Assembly (NCBI GenBank): GCA_021495925.1
Contig: JAKEKT010000079.1
Span: forward strand, 106,891 to 170,890
Direction: 5' to 3'
Source: Diplodia intermedia
Taxonomy: Eukaryota; Ascomycota; Dothideomycetes; Botryosphaeriales; Botryosphaeriaceae
DNA: 64,000 nt
In this document: one piece after another, positions 44,669-54,744 of the stretch
How the letters are laid out: every line of letters starts with the position of its first letter
Position numbering within the stretch: position 1 is the first letter of the stretch
Program-made: the position numbers and the translations under genes
Notes under the pieces: generated by a model
Told to the model about the DNA's origin: nothing
Databases searched by the model: none
What the model saw: only the letters and a program-made list of their open reading frames with translations

Positions 44669-47652
44669 ATGCCGAACTTCATGCCCAAGGCCTTCACGCG
44701 CAGGAAATCTTCGGGGAACGCGCTGGAGGAATTCGACAAGCCCGGGGAGTCGTCGTTCCGGGTCATGCCTCGAACCGACCTCCCGAAGACAGCCACGACT
44801 GGCGAGCTGGGCTTGGGTGTCAGGCGCGCCTTCAACCCGCGCCCTGTGAGCTCGCCCTTGGGGCATATGCAGCCAGCCCAGCCCGCACAGCACCTGCGGC
44901 AGAACTCGTACGACGAGAGCCCGTATGCCGGCCCCGGTAACAGGTAAGCGGATGTACCGTCAGTGTTTGCTGTCCTGTCTGATCGATACACCAGGGGAAG
45001 CAACGGCAGCAGTACCGCCAACTCCAATGCCTCGCGCTTCTATGACACGGGCTCGTCCGCGCGTCATAGCTCGACCTCGACCCTGCCCTCTTCCGCCGAG
45101 TTCGATAACGACGATCTGTTTACCAAAAAGGTCCCCGTTCCGAGCGAGGCCCGCGATCGCACCTCGTCCTTCACGAGCATAACTGGTCGTTTTGCGTTTC
45201 ACCGGAAGTCAGGAAAGGTCTCTGGATCACCTACGACTAAAAATGACCCGGAAGATGTGCATTCTGGTCGGGAGCGAGCTATGACCGCAAGCAGTTATGC
45301 GAGCACGGCCCATCCTCCCAAGCTCGAAAACTTGCCAGCAACAGATTTCGGGAACGACTTTGGAGATCTTTTTACCAGTTTTGCTTCCCAGCAGCGGAAG
45401 AGCGCTATTCTCGAAGAGTCGCCCCTCCCGCTGCCCCCTCCGCTCGCCATGAGATCCGTGAGTGAGACATTGCCTCGTGTTTGGTATTTATTAACTGTTA
45501 TGACCAGGAGTCCGAGCCCGCGCTACCTCCGCCTCCCAAAACGTTTGCGTCGTCTAGACCCGCTCAGCCTCCATCTCCCATTCGTGTTGACAGGACTAAA
45601 GACGTCGGCGGCTCCCCGTACTCGTGGGACAGCCGCGACTCGAATGATGCACTGATGGTGTCCCCTGTTGCCGCTCATTCTCCGTACAACGAAAGGGTTC
45701 CCCCAGTACCTCGTCACTCCGTCCCCCTGTCGGGCAGTCCACCACCACTTCAGGTCCGCACTCATTCCAGTCCGGTCTCGGAGCGTAAGTCTGTCCGCAA
45801 CGGAGCCATGAAGACCCCCTCGTTGCCCGTGGAGGATGAAGACGCCAAAATGGTTCGGGAGTCTTTTCGGGCTAGCCGCGATGCCAAGGAGATCCAGGCG
45901 GCCCAGACTCGCCAAAACGGGTCTTCCGAATCCTCCGTGAAAACACCGTCCTTCTCCTCAGCGCACTCGAGCATCCAGTCCCAACACCAAGCGCAGCCTG
46001 TTACGGCTGCTTCTTCCCCGGACTCGATGGCTGAGGCAACTCCCCGTGCCAAGGGCGTCAGCACAGCCAACGAGGAGTCGCGTCCCTTGTTCAGCAAAAC
46101 GCCTCCCACCCCACAGACAACGAGGCCCGGCGTCCGCTTCGAATCACAGAAGCCTGCGCGCATGACTCAGGCCGAGTTCGCTGTTCTGCAACGCCAACAT
46201 CAGAAAGACCCTTTGAGTGATGACGAGTCTGACGAGTCTGATGAGTACATTGATGACGACCAGGAAGAGGAGGAACGCAAGAAGATCGAAGAGATGCGCA
46301 AGATCCGTCACCAGCAGCAAGAGAAGATGAGTGCGCATCGGGAGATGATGAAGAAGACGGTTGGTGGCTTAAACCAGTCTCTCGGCAGCCGTCCCGTCGG
46401 CATGGAGAGGCCTGGCATGAACAGGGCTAGCATGAGCACGTCGGAGCTGCTTGGAAACCGAGCCTCGTACTATGGAGGCAACGAGGATGAGGATGAGACC
46501 GACGACATCCCCCTGGGCATTCTGAGAGAGCACAAGTTCCCCAAGCTCGGTAACCGTTTGTCGCACCATAGTTCCTTGACGAATCTTCGTTCGGCTTCTG
46601 CGCAGGGCATGCGCCCCGGCTCAGCTGCTGGCTCAGTCATTGGGGGCTCTACCAACCTTCCACCGTTTGCTCGGGGCCTTCCGGCAGACCTTCCTTCTGA
46701 ACCTTATCTCGGCGCCAACTTGGTCCAGCAGCCTATGCGGGAATCGATTGGTTACGGTGCCATGGGCCCCGCTTCTGTGTATGAGGGTTCGACCGGTGGC
46801 AATGCGCAGCCAACGTTGGTCAACATGATCGCAGATGCTGAGCAGGCGAAGGAAGCTCGTCGCGGCGGCGCCACGAAAATCTTCGGCACTACCGCCACAT
46901 ACGGACAACGGTTGCCTCAGCCAGGACAGATGAGCCAGGGCATGGGCCAGGGCATGGGAATGCTTGGGCTTGGAATGGGTATGCCTCAAGCGCAGCCGCA
47001 GCAGATGTTCATGCCGCAACAGCAGCAGCAGCAGCAATTGAGCATGAACATGCAGCAGATGCAGATGCAGCAGATGCAGGCGATGGCCCAGCTTCAACAG
47101 CAGATGCAGATTATGCTGCAGCAACAACAAATGGGCATCCACCAGGGTATGCCGCAAATGGGAATGCAACCCGGGATGCAGCAAGGCATGATGGGCCAAA
47201 ACAGCTTCGGGTCTCTTCTGGGTCAACGTCCGATGTCCATGGCCAGCGCACAGGGGCTTGGCCAGCAGCGTACGAGGAGTATGGTGAACCCCCCTTCAAT
47301 GAGCTTTGGCGGACTGCAGCAGCAGTTCGGAAACCACCTGACACCCGGCTATGCGCCGTCTCTTGCGCCGTCTGAGCGCAGCAACGTAGGCAAGTCTGCC
47401 CGATACAGACCTGTCACCCAGCCGCTCCATGACGGCAGCTCTACAGTCATGTCTCAGTCGACCGTTCAGCCCGGCCAGCCCGACGCGAACCGCTTGACCA
47501 TCCGGGTCAAGGCGAAGTCGCCCAAGTCGCAGACGAGCGGTGGAAATGAGGACGATGACGAAGGCTGGGGCTCGCCGAAGAAGAAGTGGTCGGCGAAGAA
47601 ACGGTCACAGTCGGACAATCAGCTCTCTAACTTCATTCCGGCCTTCGAGTGA
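44669..47652 (+). CDS. Large disordered filamentous-fungal protein of unknown function
   Basis: A protein type common in filamentous ascomycetes, function not known to me. Exons 44669-44943, 44995-45457 and 45508-47652 give about 960 residues. It starts MPNFMPKAFTRRKSSGNALE and is mostly Ser/Pro-rich and disordered. Recognisable blocks are FDNDDLFTKKVPVPSE, FGNDFGDLFTSFA, a central charged coiled coil (about 480-535; EEEERKKIEEMRKIRHQQQE), DDIPLGILREHKFPKLGNR, a block near MIADAEQAKEARRGG, and a Met/Gln/Gly-rich run (about 725-820) that could be prion-like. The end is SQSDNQLSNFIPAFE. Junctions AG|G and phase 0 fit; intron 2 is 50 nt. The disorder, Gln-rich run and helix suggest an assembly or scaffold role; that is inference only. 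Confidence 0.85.
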
Positions 47653-49660
47653 GCACCACGGCACAACCCGATTGACGAGACGAAGTCACGACTTTTCCCT
47701 CCTTACCCGGTGCACGATTTTCTCATACTGCGAAGGTTGTTACTTGAGCCACAGTTTGGGCTACTGCGTTTTGAAGCATTGAATTGCGTCTCGTTGTCTC
47801 GCATCGCATTCGGGACCCTGATACCACCTCATTTGCGTCTCATTTGCCTTGGCGGTCTCCAAAGCTGTCCGTATATGGGTCTTTATTCTTCTCTCATTTC
47901 CCTCGTTTCAGTCTGCTTTTTCTCTTCGATTCTGCACAGCTGGGTGGCTAATAATCGCGCATTCTGGCATCTGGGAGGCACACCAAAAATACAAAACAAA
48001 GCCGGGGAGGCATGTTTCGCGGCACTGTTGGCATTTTCCTAATTTGCATACATTTTCCTGGGCCAACGCAGATGCATCTGCAGCATTTCCGAGCGGTAGA
48101 GCCACTTGTTCTCTTCTTGCCTCTATTCCAAGCTCAGTTGTCGACAAGGGCTCGATTTCTCTTCTTGTATAGACAAGCGTTCCGACTTTGGACAGGCGGC
48201 GGGGGTCATAATGGGCGAGAGCACAGTGGGTAGTCGGAAGGGGAGCGGCCCTTTGCGGCATGTGATGGCAGCGGGGGTTCTGGTGCTGGTGGGGTACGGC
48301 GGTGTGGATTCGAACAGGAGTTTTGATGGGAGCCTTGTGGTGCAAGGCAAGGGACTGTACGTAATCAGTGGAGTCATCAATGGGAGCAATCAAAGGTTTG
48401 TAGATTGACAGCAGCATGTGAAAGCGGCGGACGAGGTAAGCAACAGCGAGAGGCAGGTGGCCAGCCACCCCGCCACAAGCGCGAGGGGGGTTCTTCAAGC
48501 AGAAGTAAGGGATGGCCGGGGGGTTCACAGCTGATGATCAAACCAGCGGCGCCATGCATTATTGCCGTTGAGAGGACTGGTCGGAAGAGGAGAGCGGTGG
48601 GGGCGCCAGGGAGCCGGGCTATCCTATCTTGTCGGACTCGGGCAGCGAACACGGGGGCAGTATGGGGCAGGGCGGAGCAAAGCAGACAGGGCGCGGCTCG
48701 CGTACGATTGGCGGGCGACAGGTGGGAGCTGCACAGCACGACATGGCAGCAACAGTAGGAGCGTGCGGCGGCGGGGCCAGGGGATTGGCTGGAAGGAGCG
48801 AAAAATAGCAGTCGAGGGGGGCAGCGCGCGGCCTGTGGTTTGATTGATTGACAGCGGCGCAGGCGAGGGCGGGCGGAAAAAGTGGACTTGAGCCGATAGG
48901 CGCGCACTATTTCTTGCTTTGCTGCCGTCTCGCACTGATGGGTTGTACGCGCACACTGGACGCCGGGGCGTGCTCTGTGGCTCTTCTGCTGCTAGCCGCC
49001 CCGGCTGGTCTCGATGAGCCGAGTTGTTTTTCGTCGTCGCGCTCCGTGCGTCAGCGCGCCGTCGGCCGGGCCCGCTCCTTTTCTGTTTTCTTTTTTCTCC
49101 TTCCCTTCCTTTACGAAGAGCCGTGTGGAGACGTGCTCGCGGCCGCAAATTGGCCTAGCTGCCCGCGGGTCACAGGCGGCACGATGCCACGGCAGATGCT
49201 GCCTCAGGCAGAGGGCCCGATGCGATCGACGACCCAAGGCCTCCGCCGACGCAACAGCAGACAGCCATGACGATATGCGAGGCCCAGCCAGACGTTACGC
49301 GCAATCAATGACCCAAGCAGTCGACGGGCGGGCACGCACTATCTCGCGGCTCTGCTGCAAATTTGCTGGATACGACGAGTCCACCTCACGCGCGCCCCGC
49401 CGCCACGTGGGAAAGCGTTGGCGTCACAATGCCTCTTTGTTTGGTTGTGCATCTTCTCCATTGCCCTCCGTGCCCCTCTTCCTCGTATTGTCTATTCTTG
49501 ACAGCTTGCTTCCCCACGTGTCTGTCCCGTACGGCCCTATACTCGCTTGCCGTGGTCTATACGCAGTAGGCTTGCCCTGCTCTCCTCCACCCCACGACAT
49601 CTGCTCGTCGCTGAGTCGTGCCTCCGTCGAATTTCCTCGCGTAGTCCGTTGGCCGAGTCC
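47653..49660. other. Gene-poor intergenic DNA
   Basis: About 2 kb after the stop of the disordered protein. T-rich sequence to about 48180 should include its 3' UTR. GC-rich DNA at 48400-49000 gives long overlapping frames with biased composition and no recognised motif. Confidence 0.4.
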
Positions 49661-50017
49661 TCACATCTGGTCTATGCGATCGAGGCATCGCGTAATGGCC
49701 TCGAGTGCTTGCGAGACGTTGACTGCCTGCAGCGCATCCGGTGAAAGGTCCGGCTCAGAATCATAGTGCGACGCGCTCGGAATAGCAACCTTGAGAGGAG
49801 GCAGACCCCGTCGCGAGCGCAGCTCTTGGAAAGTCGAGCTGCACGAGAGTGGCATTTCGCTCCGACTCGGTAAGTATGCCTTCATTGCTGCTGACGTCGT
49901 TGTTGGTGTTTCATGGCAGCAGCGCCTGCCAATGTTCGCCAGGAAGAAAGGAAAAGAGGAATTGCTGGGACGAAGACTGTGTGTTGCGGCTGCACACTTG
50001 ACGAATGTTGCAGACAC
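49661..50017 (-). CDS. Possible small protein, unsupported by family resemblance
   Basis: A 118-codon minus-strand frame whose C-terminal half reads like real protein: PPLKVAIPSASHYDSEPDLS, then DALQAVNVSQALEAITRCLD, before the stop at 49661. The N-terminal half is less convincing and could include unspliced sequence. I do not recognise it. The last 60 codons use an ordinary mixture of codons. It may be the last exon of a longer minus-strand gene whose 5' exons were not found, or chance. Confidence 0.25.
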   Translation of the reverse strand: MSATFVKCAAATHSLRPSNSSFPFFLANIGRRCCHETPTTTSAAMKAYLPSRSEMPLSCSSTFQELRSRRGLPPLKVAIPSASHYDSEPDLSPDALQAVNVSQALEAITRCLDRIDQM

Positions 50018-51305
50018 TCCTTAGTTATTATTCACTTGGGACATCGTCGTCGATGGCGATGTCCGTCGGCCTCTTCTGACCTAAGCTGATGAGATGAAGC
50101 TTACCACGTCGCATCGCTAGGTTTGTCCGTGTCAGACACGAAGGCTGCGCCGCCTTAAATATAGCTGGTTTCTCAGCTACTTGCTTTGTCTTGTCCGAAA
50201 CGTCGCGGTCCAACCACCCGGTGACAGTTTCTCTTTATCTCGCTCTCTGTGGCCTTCCGCTTCCGTCGTTTTTCGTTGTGGCTTTGTTACATCGCATCGC
50301 TTCCATCTGGTGATCGCCGCTGTTCGAGACGCCTTCTGCATTGCCGTGTGATCCTTAACAATATAACGCGCGTAGGACCGTTCGATGATAAAACCCAGCT
50401 AGCACTCCCGCCGCATTCGTAAGGCAACACTAACCGAAGCCTGTAGAGAATTCACACTCCACCTTTTTCGTTCCCCGCAAGTAAACATAACGGCACGCGG
50501 CTTATCGCCCAGAAAAGACTGCGAGTTATACATGTTTGTCTGCAAATGTGGCAGCGACTTAGCGTGAAACAAATATGAGCAACGGCATCGGTGGGAACCC
50601 CTGTGTTCACGGTTAGTAGTAGTCACTAGAGGCGAGCTTCTTGGGCTTAAATCCGGAATCCATCGAAATTATTGTCGACACAAGTAGAGCAAACGAAACA
50701 AACGAAAAAAGTATTTACAGCCTGGAAGAACGTGCGGGGTCTCCATCAGTAAGTCCTGATTGTCAAATTCTGTCCCCAGGACCACATTCGTCAGCATTGG
50801 ATATCAGCGCGTGGTCGAGTTAAAGAGAAATTCCGTGATTGAGATCGATGTCTAACAAATTTGAATACAGAGCTCCCGAGGACCCGTCCTTCGAACATCG
50901 CCCTGATGAACGTTCCAGCTGTTCACGGCTAGGCGTGGCTTCCACCACTCTCGCTGTGTTGCATTCAACGCGCTCTTCCTTCCACATTCTTGAGCAACAA
51001 AGGCTCCGACACCCCGTACAACTAGAACAGGGCACAAAATGCTATTGGTTCAAGGCAATACCACCCATGTGACCGAAACTGCCTGCCACATTGCACCGTC
51101 TCATGTCGAGTTGATAAACTGATCCCTCGTCGTTTACTTAGTGCTCTATGCAAACGCAGCTCATAACCCACGCACCATCCCGTCTTCAGCTCGTCAACTA
51201 CCACTATGACCATATAGTACTTCCGCTTAATACCGACTGCGTAATTCTTCTCTAACCAATATGGATGACTTGTCCCCGCTCAGGCAGGGAAGCAAGGGTC
51301 CAAAC
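50018..51305. other. Intergenic, no confident gene
   Basis: About 1.3 kb, moderately AT-rich. Two short frames have protein-like character (minus 50028-50213, and plus 50641-50823, the latter without an ATG at its head), but neither has a family match or a clear gene model. The right end is the 3' flank of the cysteine-rich minus-strand gene. Confidence 0.4.
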
Positions 51306-52085
51306 TCACATGGCGTATTCGAGCGTTTCGATTTCTTCGGCAGTATGGCTGCGAGACGTGGTTGGCGTGCTGGAGCAGGTTGCATCATCGGAGTCGACAT
51401 CGTTCGGGGTCAAGGCGTACAGAGCCAGCGGGGAAGTGGGGTATCCAGCGGCGATGCGGGCTTTGATGCCACTCGCATGAAAGTCGTAGTCCTTCCTGTT
51501 CCTCCTGGGGCTCTTGCCGGCTTCCGAGACCTGCTCCCACGGCTTGATACGGTACAGCATGCACTTTTCGTGGCAACGCTGTTTACACCAGCGACACTTA
51601 CGCCAGGTGAAGTCGACAGTCCACTCTTTGGGAGGTGGTCGCGGACGGAGGCGACGTGAGGAGTCGGCGGTGCGGGGGTGGAGCACAGGCGTCACCTTGT
51701 TAGACGCGCCGCAACGGTCGCAGTAGAATCCGTAGGAGTACTGAAAGCGGTCGGAAGCGGCGATGGGGTGGCGGAATCCGTTGAGCTGGGTGAAGACGTC
51801 GGAACGGACGTAGCAGGTGGCGCACAAGGGATGGGTGCAGGGGCAGACGGCGCTTTTGAGGCTGCGGCGATCGTCAGTGTCGAGGCTGGGCTGGGCTCGG
51901 CAGAGGCAGCAGGTGACGGTAGTGCGCTTGATCTTGACGTCGGTGAGGTGGTTTTCGTAGGCCTGCCAGTTGGAGTTGAGCAGGTCGCGCAACAAGGGGG
52001 AGCAGCCGGACATGGTGCGCAGCATGAGTGGGACGTGGACAGGCGAGAGGTTGGTCGAGGCTAGCGGGAGGAAGCTTGCAGACAT
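51306..52085 (-). CDS. Cysteine-rich putative zinc-binding protein of unknown function
   Basis: Not assigned to a named family. The start at 52085 (MSASFLPLASTNLSPVHVPL) gives 259 residues in one exon; the frame extends further upstream but that part is low-complexity and non-protein-like. Cysteines come in ordered pairs: C59/C60/C62, C81-x-C83-x4-C88-x2-C91 (CPCTHPLCATC), C122-x2-C125 (YCDRCG) and C164-x2-C167-x3-C171-x3-C175 (CRWCKQRCHEKC). This resembles a RING-like or treble-clef zinc site followed by a second Cys cluster, but spacing does not match a classic RING. DLLNSNWQAYENHLTDVKI precedes the cluster. A nuclear or ubiquitin-related role would be a guess. Confidence 0.65.
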   Translation of the reverse strand: MSASFLPLASTNLSPVHVPLMLRTMSGCSPLLRDLLNSNWQAYENHLTDVKIKRTTVTCCLCRAQPSLDTDDRRSLKSAVCPCTHPLCATCYVRSDVFTQLNGFRHPIAASDRFQYSYGFYCDRCGASNKVTPVLHPRTADSSRRLRPRPPPKEWTVDFTWRKCRWCKQRCHEKCMLYRIKPWEQVSEAGKSPRRNRKDYDFHASGIKARIAAGYPTSPLALYALTPNDVDSDDATCSSTPTTSRSHTAEEIETLEYAM

Positions 52086-52547
52086 GGCGGCAGTCGCGGC
52101 CGGGGAGCTGGCGTGCAAGTGACCTTCGCAGGGCGAGGCATCGAGAGCGGCGTGGGGCCAGCGCGCGCGAGATGGAGGGCGCAACGGACATGTACATGGC
52201 ACAGGGTGAAAAACAGCACCCTGCTGATAGCGCGGGTGCTGCTGCCGGCGCAGGCTCTTGGCTTTGGCGGTGCTGATACTGTGATGGTGGAGATGGCGGT
52301 GATGGTGGTGGACGAGGAAAGAGCGGCGCGGCAAGCACCAACCAAATCCAACCCGCCCTAGACGCATATGGCACCGTAACAATCTACGTGGGTAGTTGAA
52401 TCCAACATTCGGGCGAACGTGCCCGCTTTCGAGCCTCATATCCAAGGCGGATGCTGCACGTGACCGGAGCGACAAATATATTACGTCGAGTTCATGCGAG
52501 CGGCCAGCCCTACCACCATCGCGGCCCCCCTCCCCCCAAATCGCAAC
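52086..52547. promoter_or_regulatory. Divergent promoter region of two small genes
   Basis: About 460 bases between the start of the cysteine-rich gene (minus) and the start of the five-exon small gene (plus). A frame open through this region on the minus strand is Arg/His-rich and judged non-coding. No distinct TATA box was identified. Confidence 0.45.
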
Positions 52548-53029
52548 ATGCCGACACCGCTGGACCGCCTCACACAGTCGAGGGTGAGCAGCGCTCATCC
52601 ACTTACTGAGCCCGTCTGCTGACCGCCGTGTGTAGGGCGCTTTCTTCGGTACCGCATCTCCCGCGCCCGCCGCTGGGCTCCGCTGCTGACCCGTGGTGCC
52701 AGCCTTTGCCGGCATCGTGACGGCTGCCACCGCCTGGACCGTCTGGGGCGGCGACGTCTTCCCCGCCGAGCCCGACCCCACCGGCGGTGCGTAGCCCGGC
52801 GCCGCACTCTGCAGCACGCCTTCTGACCTATAAACAGACCCTGCCACCTGGACAACCCCCGAGCTGCGCCGATGGTTGAGAACCGTGCTTCCTCCCCAAC
52901 TTGGCCCCTCTCCACCACACCTTCGACTGACCTGTCACGCAGCGCAATCTGGTGCCTGGCGAGCTTGCCACAAGGGATGAGCTGCTGGATCGCGTCCGCG
53001 CCAACATGCGTCCTCCTCCCCGCGCCTAG
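52548..53029 (+). CDS. Small membrane-anchored protein with LEM/SAP-like C-terminal motif, five exons
   Basis: Not named. Exons 52548-52583, 52636-52648 (13 nt), 52703-52786, 52838-52884 and 52943-53029 join into 88 residues: MPTPLDRLTQSRGAFFAFAG, a hydrophobic stretch (GIVTAATAWTVWGGDVFP) that may cross a membrane, then PATWTTPELRRWLRTRNLVP and TRDELLDRVRANM. The last part has the W..eLr.WL...(x)n..trdeLl..v pattern of SAP/HeH/Ish1-type helix-extended-helix motifs. I recall close relatives in many filamentous ascomycetes. All five junctions keep phase, and intron ends and a CTGAC branch point are present. Possibly mitochondrial or nuclear-envelope; this is inference. Without splicing no frame is longer than about 60 codons here. 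Confidence 0.75.
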
Positions 53030-53645
53030 TCTCGTGCTTTTTGGCGATGCTGCAGCGGCATTCTCTCCCGGTTCGATGGCGCTGGAGGCTCGGAGCATGG
53101 AAGAGAGGACAGCACCCGCGCCAGCCTAGGAATAAGAGTCGTTCTCTACCTTGACTTGTACCGATTCTTCTTGCGTACCTTTGCTCCCCGTGACACACGA
53201 TCCCTCCAAGCGCCACCTACCCATCTACATGTCTACGTATATCGAATCCTAGTACTTTCCGTAGTAGGCTAGTCGGAGCTGACTGACGTCATGGCTCGCA
53301 TCGCGTGAGCTGTGTCAGCTCGAGCCTTATGACGACCGAGGCTACTGTACATCTCACAATGATGCTGCGACCCAGTAAATGGCAGTGTAAGGAGTAGATA
53401 GTAATTTCGTGTCTCTATATCTAAGGACGGGAAATGCCGGGGAATGGTGCTGATGCATGCAAGTTAATGCTCGCTGTTCCCGCAAGATGCGTAAAGACCC
53501 AAGAAACTCCATGCCAGGTCCATGCGATGATCCGGCCCTTCCATGTGCCAAACCCAAGAAGCGCAAGAAAAGAAAGGAAAACATGTCTGCTTCGCGACTC
53601 CGCCTTCCCCGGGTATCATCGTTGAATCCAATCATCTCAGCATGC
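53030..53645. other. Convergent 3' region, no gene seen
   Basis: About 615 bases between the stops of the five-exon small gene (plus) and the twin-motif cysteine-rich gene (minus). It should hold both 3' UTRs; no further coding sequence is supported. Confidence 0.5.
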
Positions 53646-53960
53646 TCAATGCTTCATGGCCTGGAAGGCCCTCTCGATGCAGCTGTCGCATCCCAACTCG
53701 TCGTACTCGGACTTCTCGCACGTGCAGAAGACACCATTTGCGTAGTCTTGCACGGCAACGGCTTTCTCGGGTGGTGGTGTGTCCAGCGAGAGGTCGGCGA
53801 CGGAGGACGTCTCGGAGGTGAGGGTGGAGCTGATGGTCTCCGGGTGTTCAATGGCGCACAGGCCCTTCTCGAAGCACTTGATGCAGCCCACCTCGTCATA
53901 GGTTGGCTCGGCACAGGTGCACACGATGCCGGTGGGGGTTGTTGTGGCGACGAGAGGCAT
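53646..53960 (-). CDS. Small twin CxC-x9-CxxC protein
   Basis: Single exon, 104 residues, family not recognised. It contains the same cysteine unit twice: C14-x-C16-x9-C26-x2-C29 (GIVCTCAEPTYDEVGCIKCF) and C79-x-C81-x9-C91-x2-C94 (GVFCTCEKSEYDELGCDSCI). Residues around the cysteines are also shared (G-[IV]-x-CTC, YDE[VL]GC, C-x-E), so the halves arose by internal duplication. A Ser/Thr/Glu linker joins them. Each unit could bind one zinc ion. No signal peptide or membrane segment is seen. A TATATA sequence lies about 100 bases upstream on the same strand, supporting a real and perhaps regulated gene. Confidence 0.7.
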   Translation of the reverse strand: MPLVATTTPTGIVCTCAEPTYDEVGCIKCFEKGLCAIEHPETISSTLTSETSSVADLSLDTPPPEKAVAVQDYANGVFCTCEKSEYDELGCDSCIERAFQAMKH

Positions 53961-54744
53961 GTTTGCGGCGGAGGTGATAGTAGTAGTGACGGTTTGTAGA
54001 GATGTGGTGTTTGCTGTTGATACTGGAGACTACGCAGCAGGCCTGAGAACACGGCTGGGTTATATAGTCATGCCACGCATTCGTCAAAGTGACCTAAGAC
54101 GCGTGCGCGCCGTGCGCCTCCGCAACAATTTTCTCCTTGATTGAGGGTGGTGGTGCTATGGCCAGGTCGCACCGGTGGCGAGGCAGCCGGGGAAAATTTC
54201 ATCACACCACCGGGCCAAGGCCGCAGCTGAACGGTTTCAGGCGCCAGGAGCGCGCCAGGCCGGCACATCTCCCGTTGGTGGTTCGAGGCTTGAATGACCG
54301 ATTGCCTTTGCGGTGTGCTCTGGCGCGGGTGTGCCCGCCGACGCTGGCCAGCTGGCGAAACGCTTCGGGTGAAGTCGCGACGCCAGCGTAACGGCCATCT
54401 CGCGCTTCGGCCGTCCTGTGTGGCCACACAGCCAGCCCGCTCTGTCCGGGTGAAGCTCTCATCGCATCTGGATTCACTTATCTAGCGCTGCCGACGTTTC
54501 CGGCGCCCCCACTTTGGGTTGCCATGGCCTTTTCTCACCACGCTTCCAAGCACCCATGGCTTCTGCGTCGTCTCCTGTCGACCTCGTCGCATGCCGCTTC
54601 AGAACCGCAATGGCCCCCTAAATCAATCGGCCCTTCGACGACCAGGCCGACCTTCGCTCCCAGCTGCTGCGAATTCTCTCGGCAGTGCATGGCGCGTATT
54701 CTATTTTCTGTTCCTTTCCCCGACGCTAGCAGAGAGCGGAGCTG
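53961..54744. other. Intergenic region between two minus-strand genes
   Basis: About 780 bases holding the promoter of the twin-cysteine gene at its left end and the 3' flank of the PPWD1-type gene at its right end. Other open frames are short and lack motifs. Confidence 0.5.
54061..54066 (-). promoter_or_regulatory. TATA-like element of the twin-cysteine gene
   Basis: On the minus strand the sequence reads GACTATATAACCC, with the TATATA core about 100 bases upstream of the start codon at 53960. That spacing is normal for fungal TATA-driven genes. Few other genes in this window show such an element at this position. Confidence 0.5.

Noticed and set aside
48306..48315. GGATTCGAAC resembling a minus-strand tRNA B box
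   Set aside because: No matching A box or acceptor stem on either side.
52086..52847. Upstream extension of the cysteine-rich protein frame
   Set aside because: Overlaps the exons of the five-exon small gene on the other strand, is Arg/His/Ser low-complexity, and MSASFLPLAS at 52085 is a better start.
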